64,000 nucleotides of DNA from Rhodosporidiobolus odoratus (lineage: Eukaryota > Basidiomycota > Microbotryomycetes > Sporidiobolales > Sporidiobolaceae): the NCBI GenBank assembly GCA_034387635.1, contig JAOANU010000006.1, positions 310,001 to 374,000 of the forward strand, read 5' to 3'. Both the position numbers and the translations under genes were made by a program. Each line of letters begins with the position of its first letter. Within the stretch, counting starts at the first letter, position 1. Shown in pieces: positions 36,155-47,013 of this stretch. The notes under the pieces are model-generated. The model was not told the origin of the DNA. It saw nothing but the letters and a program-made list of their open reading frames with translations, and did no database searches.

Positions 36155-37519
36155 ATGGACTCCTTCTTGAACGCTGCAAAGGGCGTGAGTCACTCCACCA
36201 TCCTCTCTAGCTCTTCCTCTTCCGCTCCTTCGCCCCACCCCCCACCGACCTTGACCTCCTGTCGTACACTGACGCTGCCAAGCAAGCGTGCAAAGCTGAC
36301 CACTTCTTCGATTCACAGGCCTACAGTGCCTATTCCCAGTCCCAGAACCAGAACGAAGCTCGCCAGAACGACTCGAACAACTCGCCCTACCCTCAGTCTG
36401 GCGGCAACGGAGGTTACGGCCAGCAGCAGCAGGGCGGCGGCGAGGCGTCTTCGTACTACGACGGAGGCCGCAACGACTCCAACAGCCCGTACCCTTCTCA
36501 GCCGCAGCAGGGAAGCGGTCACTATGGCAGCGGAGGCGGCGACTTTGGCGTGCAGGGTGGCAGCCAGTTCAACTCGAACGATAACAAGAGGCCGGCTGGT
36601 ACGCCGTCCCTTTCTTCGCGTCGACCTTTGGCCTTTCGACCTGCCGGACTTTCGGACAAATCCTGACGTGTCTTCTTCCTTCCTCCATTCTTCATGTTAC
36701 ACGCAGCTAACGGCTTCCTGAGCATGCTCAACCACGACGATGCCGTCAACACTGCGTCAAACCAGTCCAACGAGGACAAGGGCCTTTTCGCCTCTGCCAG
36801 TACGTCCCTCCCTCTCCTTTCGCCTTGCGTTCTTCGCTCACTTTCTGCCGCACACAGTGTCTTTCCTACAAGACAAGGGCGATGACGACGACGACATCGA
36901 TGAAGACCAAGCCCAGAGGGCTCACCAGCAGGCTTACAGCTCGGGCGACTCGTCCAACCTCGGCGCCAAGTCGCTCGGTTCCGCTGCTGCTCTCCAAGCT
37001 CTCAAGTCCTTCACCTCCGGCGGAGCGTCCCAGAGCTCGAGTAACAGCGGTGGCGGCTTCCAGACTCAGCTTATCGGTCAGGGTAAGCTTTCCGTACTTC
37101 AGTTGCCTTGCAGCGTCGACTAACCTTTACCTCTTCGTCACACTCCTCGCAGCAATGAGCGAAGCTTCCAAGCTCTTCGACCAAAACGGTGGCGCCAGCG
37201 ACGGTGGCAAGCAGGACGTTGTCAACATGGCTGCCAAGGTGCGTTCTCTGCCGATCTCTCGTCCGAACTTGGCTTGCTTTTCACCTTCTGCTCGAGTTCC
37301 TAGCGTACCTTACTGACGCTTGGCTTTCCCTGTTTCCCCGCGCAGATGATGATGAAGCTCATGATCAAGAACCAGGTCTCGGGCATGATGGGCGGTGGCG
37401 GCAGCAGTGCGGGCGGCATGGGCCAGCTTTTCTGTGCGTTCTTGCTTTCTTCCCTCTCGAGGATACATGCGACTGACATCTTCCTCTGTCACGCAGCTCT
37501 CGCCCAGAAGTTCATGTAA
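36155..37519 (+). CDS. Gln/Gly/Ser-rich protein of the fungal 'beta-flanking' (DUF7721) type
   Basis: Seven exons: 36155..36184, 36319..36598, 36707..36799, 36858..37082, 37153..37238, 37346..37433, 37497..37519 (274 aa). The start 'MDSFLNAAKGAYSAYSQSQN' is followed by a Q/G/S-rich low-complexity region (about aa 15-100, 'GYGQQQQGGG'). An acidic segment 'DKGDDDDDIDEDQAQRAHQQ' and an Ala-rich helix 'LGSAAALQALKSFTSG' come next, then 'AMSEASKLFDQNGG' and a Met-rich end 'MMMKLMIKNQVSGMMGGG'. This order matches a widespread fungal family with no established function; the assignment is from memory of that pattern. No signal peptide or membrane segment is seen. Confidence 0.75.
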
Positions 37520-38122
37520 ACTCTGCACGCCAGCAGGACTCGGCGCTTAGCTCGTCTACCTCTCACGACCTTTTTCTTCCTCGTCGAAGTAAGCCATATC
37601 CCGATCTTTTTTTCGTAGCCATACCACAATTCGAAACGCACGCACAAAGAACTGTTCTTGGCAGGCTGTTTCAAAGTAGCGATTCAACCGGTCGAGAACG
37701 AAATGTTCTCTTGACAACCTTCTCCCAGGTGTTCTTACCGCAGCTTGTCGAGCCGTGTCTCACCCCCGGCATCTTCGCCACTACTTGTCGTTCGGCGGCC
37801 TTCATAGCAGGTACTCGACCTGTTTCACCAGATCACCGAATGACACCGACGGGTTGACCTTCTCATCTCGAGCCCGTCGACGGTCGTCACCGCATGTCAC
37901 GGCTTTCTTCAACGTGTCTATCATGCCGTACCCTTCTGAGGCTACCGGGAATCGCAACAGACTCGTGTCGCATCGTCCGCGGTACATGTGATCGAAAGTT
38001 GCGTGTGCAGCGGAACCTTGTTCGGAAACCTCACCTCGTCCCGCCTGACAACTCTTCTCTCTCGCAATCTTCCCCTTACCTGCTTCAGCTCCATCGAGCT
38101 TCTCAGCTAGCTCACAGTCGAC
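37520..38122. other. Intergenic, 5' flank of the aquaporin
   Basis: 603 bp between tandem plus-strand genes. No exon is supported. T-rich tract at 37569-37618 lies just after the upstream stop and may be in its 3' UTR. Confidence 0.35.
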
Positions 38123-40210
38123 ATGTCGTCGACACTACCGCTCCACCACACTCCCGTCGCCGCTTCGCGCGAGATGGGTCACCGCCGTCAAGGACGATTT
38201 GCGTATCATCTTCGCAAACCTATGCAGGGACCGACGAGTCTAGCAATCAAGAATCATTTTGTCGCTATGGTCGGTGCGACCCTTTTCCTTCCATGCCGTA
38301 TGCCAGCTGCGAGGGGAGGCTTACCACAGAATCCTGTGCGCGCAGGAGAGTTTGTCGGGACGACACTTTTCATGATCTTCGCGTTGGGAGGTACCAAGTA
38401 AGCTTCTAGCCGTCTCAAGCTGCTTATCCGAAGTCCGCGCGGGCGCTGCAGCTTCACTTGCTCATACTCTTTCGTCCGCCGTTCTTTCCTTCCTTTCCCT
38501 CTCCCACGCTTACACCCCCTTTAGCGTCGCGAACATTCCTACCACCTCGGTCACTGGTGCTACGCAAGCCGGACAGGACGGATCGGCCGCCGCTGCTCCT
38601 AACACCTCGAACCGTCTGTCGCTTACTCCGCCATTCCACCATGGCACTGGACTGACACGCTGTTTTGGTTACAGTTCTTTACATCGCCCTCTGCTTTGGC
38701 TTCTCCCTAGCTGTCAACGCGTGGATGTTCTTCCGCGTTTCCGGCGGTACGTCCCGTGCCCTCCACCTTCCTTTGCTTGGTCCATATCTTCCTAGGCCAA
38801 CCAGCTCACTCTTCTTGGATATTTAGGTCTCTTCAATCCCGCTGTATCGCTAGGAATGATGCTCGTCGGCGCCCTCACTCCCATCCGAGCAGCGCTTCTC
38901 ACCGTCTCGCAAATCTTGGGTGGGATCTCCGGAGCCGCTATCATTCAGGCTTTGCTACCAGGTTCGCCGATCTCTGCCTTCCTCCATTTTATTCACGCTT
39001 GCATATTTGTATGTATGCAAGACTCGTCTGCGGATGTCCTGACGCGTCTATGTGTGTACGATAGGGACACTCAACGTTCGCACGACACTCTCGCCGGGGA
39101 CGTCCATCGTCCGCGGGCTCTTCATCGAGATGTTCTTGACTTCGCTGCTCATGCTAGCTATGTGAGTTCCTCCCGTTCCCGTTTTCCGCTTACAAGGCAT
39201 GCAGGGAATCCCTTTCGCCCTGTTTCCGCCTTCTCGCCTACCAACGTTCCGTATGTGACTGACCGTTCACTCTTTACAGCTTATTGCTCGCCGCTGAGAA
39301 GCACAAAGCTACCTTCCTCGCCCCCATTGGCATTGGTATATTATCCCGCAACCGTATCTACTACCTTGTCTGGTATTCTCACATGGTTTCCACCCGCAGG
39401 TCTTGCTTTGTTCGTCGCGGAACTTCTTGGTGTCTACTATACTGGAGGGTGAGCTGTATTACTGTGTCTCGAAAGTCAATCGCGCAAGCTCACGAAACCA
39501 AACTACGTCCATCGCCCTGTGCGTTTTCTGCCGTACTTTCCTCGAACCTGAAAAGCTCCCTCAACCCTGCACGTTCCTTCGGTCCCGCCGTCGTCCTCAC
39601 CACCTTCAGCGGCTATCACTGTACGTTCTCGTTCATTCTCCTCCTCCGCAGCTTGCCGTCGATCGAAGGCTTGCACGGAGCTCGCTCTGACCTCAGCTTA
39701 ACCGACTTTATCTTCTCCAATGCAGGGATCTATTGGCTCGGTCCCGCCCTCGGTGCCACCCTCGCAGCCGGTTTCTACCGTTTCATCAAATGGCTAGAGT
39801 ACGAAACCGTCCTCGGACCCGAAGACCCCGTTGAAGTCACCCAACTCAAAGCCCCAGGTGCCACCCTCCTCCCCGCTTCTGACACCCCTGGAGCTTCCGG
39901 TGCCAAGGGTACCGAGAACCCCGCTGTGGTGGTCGAAGAGAAGGGAACGGCCGATGTTCAGGGTCCTGGTTTGGCGGATCTTTTGACGGATGGACCGGCG
40001 GGGGTGTTTGCGCTTCCTCAGCAGCCGGCACCGGTTCCGGACCACACGGAAAGGTTGGAGAGGATGGAGGCAATGTTGGCCCAGTTGATCAATGCCGAGA
40101 GGGGGACGGGTTTGGGGAGGGGGACGGTTAGTATGGAAGGGACAGTGGTGGAAGAGCCAGTTGGATATGGCGAAGGGCATGGAAAGTGGAAGAGGGACAG
40201 CCCGGTCTGA
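38123..40210 (+). CDS. Aquaporin (MIP-family water/solute channel)
   Basis: Ten exons: 38123..38273, 38346..38397, 38525..38613, 38675..38746, 38827..38961, 39065..39161, 39280..39335, 39400..39448, 39556..39620, 39726..40210 (416 aa). Both pore motifs are intact: 'GGLFNPAVSLGMML' and 'GGSLNPARSFGPAVV'. Membrane segments include 'FVGTTLFMIFALGG', 'LLYIALCFGFSLAV', 'FLTSLLMLAILLLAA', 'LALFVAELLGVYY' and 'IYWLGPALGATLAAGF'. The last exon adds a roughly 140-residue cytosolic tail, acidic and Pro-rich, with a helical patch 'RLERMEAMLAQLIN'. The loop 'VANIPTTSVTGATQAGQDG' is longer than in most aquaporins. Likely a plasma or vacuolar membrane orthodox-type channel; selectivity cannot be called. 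Exon 9 uses an AAG acceptor. Confidence 0.9.
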
Positions 40211-40431
40211 AGAAGAGGGTGATCACGGAGGAGTTTTTGTATATACTCTCTTTTATACGTTCGCAGTGCATAAGTATTAATCGACATTTGCCCTTTCTTC
40301 CCACTTTGCACAAGCTGTCCCTTTCTCTTCAAGACGACCCATGAAAGAGAAGAGTACGACAACATGTGATTGTGACTGCTAAGCTAAGCCACCTCATCCC
40401 CTAAAAGCATGAACGCGCTTGACAAGCACAC
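40211..40431. terminator. Convergent 3' region, aquaporin / GRF paralogue 2
   Basis: 221 bp between converging stops, AT-richer than its surroundings (ttttgtatatactctcttttatacg). Likely polyadenylation region for both genes. Confidence 0.35.
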
Positions 40432-41911
40432 TCAACGCGACCGCGTTCTCAGTTCATTAACCTCTTCTTCGAGCATCCTGTGCAATGGGGACAGATGGGA
40501 TCATCAGTACCTCTCGTACTCAATGAGCAACCTAGGAGAGAAACCCTCTCGCCCGAGCACACGCACCTGATTCTCTCCTTCAACCCTTCGTTCTCCCTCT
40601 CCACCCTCTCCCTCGCGTCCTTTTCCTTCTGAGCCTGCTTCTTCTGCGCCTCTTCCTTCTTCTTAGCCGCCGCCAACAATCTCCCATCCCTGTCTTTGTC
40701 TCTCTTGACGCTGTCCAGCAGCGAAGGTAGGGAAGAAAACGCAGTCGAGAGGGCGAAGAAGGGGTCGTCGGTGCCAGCTAGCGGGTGAGTGGGTGTCTTG
40801 ACAGGCGAAGAAGTTGGCACGGCGGAGAAAGAAGAAGAAGGTGGGGCGGGGGTACTGCCTGGTCCGAAGAGATTGCGCTGGATGGCGTGGAAAGGCGATT
40901 CGGGGTCATTCTGAATGGCGGCGAATCCCCCCCTCGCTGTGGCAGCAGCACCGCTTGTGGATGATTTGGTCGGCGTGCTTGGCCCGGCGCCGTCTGCTTC
41001 GGCAGCGCTTGAGAATGAGGCGAAACGGGGTTTCTTGCTCGGGCTAGGAGAGCTTAGCTGTAACTGCGAGCGCTGGGAACCAATCTGCGTGTACTGTGTC
41101 GGCGGTTCTTCCTCGTAAGTATCTTCGATGTCATCTTCCACCGCCGCATCAAGGGCGTCGAAGTCAATGTCGTCGAAGTTCTCTGGGTCGGCTGCAGCGG
41201 CTGATGAAGCTGGGGTAGGGCGCGCCGACGAGTCAGGCTTGAATGGCGGTGTCGTAGGACGATAGCGCTTCTGAGGGGATGCAGGAGGCTGGACGGTAGA
41301 GCCGGGTGGCGGAGGAGTACGGTATCGGCGGCCTTTGCTGTACGAGCCATGATGCATGAGCAAGCTGCGCTTCGTGAGCTTCAGGTAGGACTGACCTTGC
41401 TGCTTCGTCGCACTGTCGAATACGCATGAACGGGTTAGGCGAAACCGACAAAGCGGAAAGGAAAACGACGCACCCATAGGAAGAATTTGCAACCTTCCCC
41501 TTCAACCCAATTCCCACACGTCCAGAACTCTCTGAGCGGTGCAACTCTTCGCTGATCAGCCTCACCTGCCAGGCTAGCACGATGACACAGACGAAAGCAG
41601 CAAGCCGCACCTGCCTAGATTTGGCGAGCTTTCCTTTCGAGTGACTCGTCTTGTCGCCTTGATACGCGGCTGGGTGTTACAGAAGCAGAGTACCTCTGCG
41701 AGAACACTGAAGGGATTAGCGTACATCTCTGAGTCGATCGAGGAGAGTACTGACCTCCGTTATCCTCGAAACAGCCATGGGCGATGTAGGTGTTTCCTCC
41801 TCCACCGCCTGCGCCGCCTTCTCCTGGTGTTTTCACACCGCCCCAGTGTGCTGTACTTGTTCCGCCGAATTGGACTTGGGATGCTGCGGATGGAACGCCG
41901 CGCGGAGGCAT
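40432..41911 (-). CDS. GRF zinc-finger protein with C-terminal coiled coil (GRF paralogue 2)
   Basis: Six exons: complement(40432..40477, 40567..41337, 41396..41412, 41474..41531, 41611..41695, 41755..41911), 377 aa. The GRF finger reads 'GEVLCFCNTQPRIK', 'SSPNLGREFWTCGNW', 'GEGCKFFLWCDEA'. The two introns bracketing the 85-nt exon fall at the same codons and phases as in GRF paralogue 1. A Pro/Ser-rich disordered centre follows, with an acidic patch 'FDDIDFDALDAAVEDDIED' and repeated 'SPSPSKK'-like stretches. A basic coiled coil then runs to the end ('AAAKKKEEAQKKQAQKEKD', 'MLEEEVNELRTRSR'). The likely role is nucleic-acid binding adaptor. The 5-kb transposon below ends 191 bp upstream of this start codon. 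Confidence 0.75.
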
Positions 41912-42102
41912 TTGACTTTGGTGTATCGGGAAGTGGCGGTCGAAAAGGATAGGGCAGTGCTGGGTGAGCAGCGCAGTGGTCGTAAGCTTTCTCTGTGAGA
42001 GCTAGTCGGGCAGCGAGCTAGCGCTGATGGTGAGCGTGGATTTGTCGATGAACAGGTTGGCATCGCCTTTGAAAATTTGAGCAACCGAAAGGATCACAAC
42101 TA

Positions 42103-42205
42103 CAGCCGATCTCACAATTTGCTTCAAATAGAAATAGGAATGTCCCGAAACTCGAGAAATAGGAATGAATTAGGAAAGCTCCGACTCGTCCTCGAACTCG
42201 CTTCT
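42103..42205 (+). repeat. Left terminal inverted repeat (103 bp)
   Basis: Starts CAGCCGATCTCACAATTTGC immediately after TA (42101-42102) and ends at ...ctcgcttct. Every base equals the reverse complement of 47014-47116. The identity stops sharply at both edges (42100 C against 47119 A; 42206 differs from its partner). Within the repeat, GGAAT(A/T)-like steps (aggaatgtcccg, aggaatgaatt) occur twice and could be transposase-binding sites. Confidence 0.95.
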
Positions 42206-42405
42206 CACGGCACGATGGGCGGCTGGAGCGACCTACCAGTGTGCGTGCTGGGTTCTGCCATGTCTGAGCACCCATGCCTAGCCACAAGAGCTGTTGAGAC
42301 AGTGACGTCTTGTCCTCCGCTTCCTTCTTTCAGCTTCGTCCTTTCATCGCTCGCTATCTTCGCGCAATTCTCGTCTGATCTCGACCCAGTCTCCTAGCAA
42401 ACGTC

Positions 42406-45400
42406 ATGCTTTCGCCCGCAGCCTTGCTCCGTACGTCGCCTGCCGGTGAGCCTTTCTTCCATTCTTTCTCCTTTGCCCTCTTTCGACATCCTGTAATGTC
42501 ATTTGCCTATTAAGCTGTCAGTCCGTTCAAATCCGGCGGCGATATATATGTCGATCCGCAAGCGACGCTTGCCCCGATACCCAACTCTCCGTGCGAGGGT
42601 GGGCCATCGTCGCAGGATGACGTCGGTACGTCCTCTCGTATCCCTCCATTCCTCGACAACAGTTGACACATCTGGTGATGCAGTGGGATCATGCATCGTC
42701 TGCAAAGAACCCCTTCCTCCCTTCCGTACTTCTCGCTACCTCCACGAGGTCCGCGTCGTGCTCGACAAAGCCGGCGACAAGATTACCGCCTCCCGTCACA
42801 GCTGCCCCACCGCGGTGCGCTGCCAAACCGGGATATGTGCTATGCATCGCAGAGAGGCACAGGTGAAGGGCTGGGTGGAGAGGCAGCAGTGGCCGCTCAA
42901 GATCAGGCTCGACCGTGTGAAAATCATCGAGTATGTTTCCCTTTTCTTTCCTTGGCAACAACCTGTCCTGATGCCCCATCTGGCTAAGTCGCGTGCAGCG
43001 TGACGCTCTTCCTCACTTGCAAACCATCATTGACAATCCTGAGTTGTCCGATCTTCTCCGTGTCGCTCTCCGTGGTCGCGGGGAGTGGGGTACTTTCGAT
43101 CGCTTTACCGGCGGCTAGTACGCCAATCTTCTCCTTTCCGAGCAAGACAACACTGATCTTGCCTGTTCCAACAGTTACGGTCCCATTGGTCGAGGTATTG
43201 TCGAAGAAACACTCCTCGCCGCACTTGCAGGCCGCCCGACCGAGTCGTCCTGTGGCCCTCCGATCCCCCGCCCTCCTTCGTCCGCTCAGTATCACCTCAC
43301 GTCAGTTTGAGCTTGAACGAGTTTGTGAACCGCATCCTCGTTCCAGAAGCGGTCAACTTCCTCATCTCGGAAGATCTTGGCGTCTCGTTGAGCGATGCGA
43401 ACGCGCATCGTGATGCGTCTAGCGAGGCCGGCTTCCTCCTCCTCGGAGATCCAAAGAAGGTCTACACAGAGCGGGATTGGGCAATGATGCGGGATGGGAC
43501 GGATGGAATCGCTCACGCCGACCGAGATGATTTGACGGCCTGCGAGCGGCGAGCGCCAGAAGGACGAGGGAAGCGTCGGGGGCGTGGTCAGCGGGATTTT
43601 GGGCGTGCGTATCTCTACCGCCTTTGTCTTCTGCTCTCTCAGGTACTTACTTTTTGCTCGTACTGTAACAGCCGACTTCATCCTCGACCAAAATTGCTCA
43701 TTGCCCCCCTTACCCTCTGCTGCTCTCATCGGCGCTCGTCCTCCTACCAAGAAAGCGAAGAACGCCGCCAGCAAATCCGCCCTTCAGGAGATATCGTTCC
43801 TTCCCAATCTGCGCTCGTCATCCATTGCGAGTACGCCTTCTACCCGCGAATCCTCTCCACCCTCTCCCCTTGCCTCTGCCTCTGCCCAGCCCGTATCGAT
43901 TCCCCCGCTCTTCAACACGGCCGATCTCCACGCCTTCGGTTTGAAAGCTGGGAGGAAGGCCCTCGCTGCAAGTCGGCAGGCGGAAAAGTCAAAGAAGGAT
44001 AAGCAGGCAAGTGAGAGACAGGCGGCGAAGACAGCGCGGGAGCTTGAAGCAGCCGCTAAGAAGGAGGCGCAGGTCGCTCAGGCAGCGGCGGAAGCGGCAG
44101 CGACGGAGGAACGCTTGGATGCTACCGCCGTTGCTTTTTCCATCGAGCTCCGCGGCATGCCCGAGTCACGAAACGGGAAGCGCGGTCCGAAGCCAAGTAA
44201 ACCGACCTTCGAGTGGATTAAGAAAGGTGGCGGCGAGTTTTTCCGTCCAGACTCGCGGGAACAGGTTGAGCAGAAGATTCTCGACACGCTGGGCACCAAT
44301 ATCGCGAGAGAGCGTGTGGAATGGGATGCCCTCGAGTATCGTGTGCGTACGGCCACGGGCAGGGCGTCATGGATGGCGTGGGCTAGCGGGTTCGCATCAT
44401 TCCGCTCAACCGTCACTGCTTCCGCCGTCAAAACAGTCAAGACTATGGTACCGGAGATCCTCCAGGTCCGAGTTGTCGCAAAAGAGGTGCGCACGGGCTC
44501 ATTTCCTTCCTCCTCATCCGAGCTGACACGTGTCTTCCTTTCTCAGGATCCGCTCTTCCCGATGGGCAGAAGGGCTGCAGCCCCTCCTTCTCCGTCTGAA
44601 GAGCCTGAAGAGGTGCGATGCCCTCTATCGTCTCTCGTTACACGCAGTACTGACCCGTTCCTACATCTGTGCAGGACATGGCCGGCGGAAGTATGCAGCA
44701 TATTGCCCAACTGAAGACGCAATATCCGATGAAGCACTGCAGTACCTGCGCAAGCGAAACCCGCTGCTGGATCAGCGCAGATGGACAGCACCTCACCCTG
44801 ACCAAAGAGAAGCTTCGAGTTTGGGCCTCTCAAATCGTATGTCCATGCTGTCTTCCCCTCCATTTCCGTTCTATCCAACAACTATTGGCCTTTCTTGTCC
44901 ACCCTGTGCTTATGCCCTCGAGCACTGTGCCTGCTCCAGTACTGACCATACTAGTATACAGGCTGCTCGTACACCCGGAGTTGACTTGCAAAATCCGCCA
45001 GCGACCAACACCTTCCGGCCTCGCGCTTCGAACATTCCGCCTCACCTGAAGCAGGCGGGCCCGGGATGCGGGTATCCCCTGCCCCCCTCAACTCCGTCGC
45101 CAGCTACCGCCTATGGTCTTCCGGGTGCGCCGCACCCGGCTGCGCATCCGGGTTTCAACCCCTGGGCTGCCTACGGTCCGTTTCCGTCGTACGCTACCCC
45201 GGCACCCCCTGCCGCGGCGCCACCGTTCTCTCCGTTTGGCTACTACCCGCCTCCCCCGCCTTCCGCCTACGGCCCGACGCAGCCTCAGCTGCCGACCCCT
45301 CCGCCGGCGCTGGCCCGTACGCCTCCTCCGGCGCCTCCTCCTCTCACGCTCTCTGACTTTGTCGACCGCTACAGACTCAACGTGGACGTTGAAGTGCTGC

Positions 45401-45582
45401 GGAAGGTCGGGGTGGATCTCGGAGACCCTGGCATTGCCAGCGACTTCGAGAACCTGCGTATGTCGGACTGGGAGCAGAACGGCGGAAAAGTCTTGGGCCA
45501 TGCTCGCACGTTGCGTATGCTGCGGGAATACCGGTCGGACCGAGTTTCAGGAGCGGAGCGTGCAACTCCGACGGGTCTCTAA
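42406..45582 (+). CDS. RTC4-like-domain protein, transposon cargo/accessory gene
   Basis: Ten exons: 42406..42445, 42515..42625, 42684..42934, 42999..43117, 43175..43246, 43306..43604, 43672..44486, 44547..44612, 44675..44836, 44962..45582 (851 aa, phases checked). Regions in order: a short Cys motif ('GSCIVCKEP') and 'SCPTAVRCQTGICAMHRRE' (aa about 50-110, possible zinc site); an RTC4-like domain ('GGYYGPIGRGIVEETLLAAL', 'EFVNRILVPEAVNFLISED', 'ASSEAGFLLLG'); an Ala/Lys/Glu coiled coil ('AKTARELEAAAKKEAQVAQ'); a segment with 'MKHCSTCASETRCWISADGQ'; a Pro/Tyr-rich linker; and a C-terminal SAM-like helical domain ('LTLSDFVDRYRLNVDVEVL'). RTC4 domains occur in telomere/chromatin-linked fungal proteins. 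Its place inside the element suggests an accessory transposition, targeting or host-interaction factor; that is inference. Exon 2 uses an AAG acceptor. Confidence 0.7.
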
Positions 45583-45604
45583 TCCGCTCTGCCTTCAGAA
45601 TGAA

Positions 45605-46860
45605 TCACTTTGCCCTAAATCTTGTTTTCTCGTAAGCGTCTCTCATTTGTACTGTGCAAACTCCGTACATAACAACATGGCTTGCTTCTATATGTTCCAT
45701 CCCGAATATCGGAAGAGTCCCCGCGCTCGTTCGCCATCTATCAATCCGGCAGCGTGTTCGAGACCCAGCGCTGCATCCTCTGAGAGAGTGGGTACCGTAC
45801 TCGCGCAAATGCTGCTTGACTGCGAGGGTTGTGGAGAGTCAAGGTAAATCCGGCGGAGGGAGAATTGAATTGCTTACTTTGGTGAAAGGAGCCTTCAATG
45901 GGATTCAAATCTGGGGAGTACGGTGGGAGGAAGACAAGTACAACCCCTGCGATAAGAAGGCGTGAGTTGGCTGCCTAGGTAACTCCAGTTGAGGGTTTGT
46001 AGAGGGTAAGGCAGCGGGACAGGCGGAAGAAACACACCAGCGGCTTCCAGCAGCTCACGGACCTGGTCAGATTTATGAATGACCGCATTGTCGAGGATTA
46101 GGACGGAGCGAGGCAACGGAAAGGGCTGCATATTCGGGAGCTGTTAAACGACAGTGGCTATGTTATCAAATGCACCATTTAGACGTGAAGATCAGGAATA
46201 ACGCACAAGTATCTGCCGCACATACTCAGCAAATCGGCGCCCGTTGATGTTGCCTTCCAACGCTTTGCCCGCAATCATACCCTCCAGCCCGATGCCAGCA
46301 ATCAGCGACAACCGTTTCCCTCGCCCGGGCGGCCGTCTGACCTGCGCCTTCGTCCCTTCCAAGCTCCACCCATAGCGGCGGTAACAGTCCCGATCGTCTT
46401 TAGCGCTCTCATCGACGTAGATGCATTGGTCGGGGCGAAAGTTGGCGGCCATGAAAGCCGCGTAGCGGCGACGCAGTTGCTCGTTACGTTGGATGGCCAC
46501 AGGGCTCAGCTTCTTGAAGGTGATGTCGTGAGCCTTGAGAGTGCGCTGTATGGTACAGCGCGGCGAGAAGAAGCCGAAACGCTCGTGGGCGAGGACACTC
46601 AACTCACGAAGGAAAGCGTCGGGGAGGCCGAGGGCGAGGTCGACGATATGAGCGATCTGAGTAGGAGATAGAGATCGAGGTCGGCCGGCTCGAGAGGGAC
46701 GCGGGTGGGGATGACCTTGTTCACGATGGAGGGCGAGCCAGTTGTAGATGGTGCGAGTGACGGTCCCTAAAGCGTGCGCGACACGCTCGACCGACCAGCC
46801 TTCATTATGGTAGAGCACAATCGCGCGGTCACGCATGTCGTTCGATCGGTATGCGGGCAT
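45605..46860 (-). CDS. IS630/Tc1/mariner-type DDE transposase, possible 3' frameshift
   Basis: Four exons: complement(45605..45819, 45878..45946, 46038..46140, 46207..46860). The N-terminus is a helix-turn-helix: 'MRDRAIVLYHNEGWSVERVA', 'TRTIYNWLALH', 'RPRSLSPTQI'. The catalytic triad is visible as D in 'CIYVDESAKDD', D in 'VLILDNAVIHKSD' and E in 'FLPPYSPDLNPIEGSF'. Family members normally end with a helix like 'DAALGLEHAAGLI...FRYSGW'. Here that sequence is present but in the +1 frame after 'HLREYGTHSL' (near 45780-45784), stopping at 45688. In the zero frame a different 60-residue tail runs to 45605. So the last helix is lost or altered unless a base is wrong. It is convergent with the cargo gene; the 22-bp gap between stops suggests overlapping 3' UTRs. 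Confidence 0.8.
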
Positions 46861-47013
46861 GTTGAGAGGAAGATGGCATAGAAGGCGAACGGCGAAAGGC
46901 GGGAAGGTGCGAGGACATCAACACGCGCATGGGCAGATCTGCGATGTTGGACAGCACAGCAAGGAACCGCACAGCAGCCATCAGAGGCTCAGCAGAACCA
47001 ATACACGAGCGTA

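Noticed and set aside
42018..42287. Open frame whose peptide recurs at 46929-47237
   Set aside because: The shared 34-residue peptide is just the translation of the transposon's terminal inverted repeat in both copies, not a duplicated gene.
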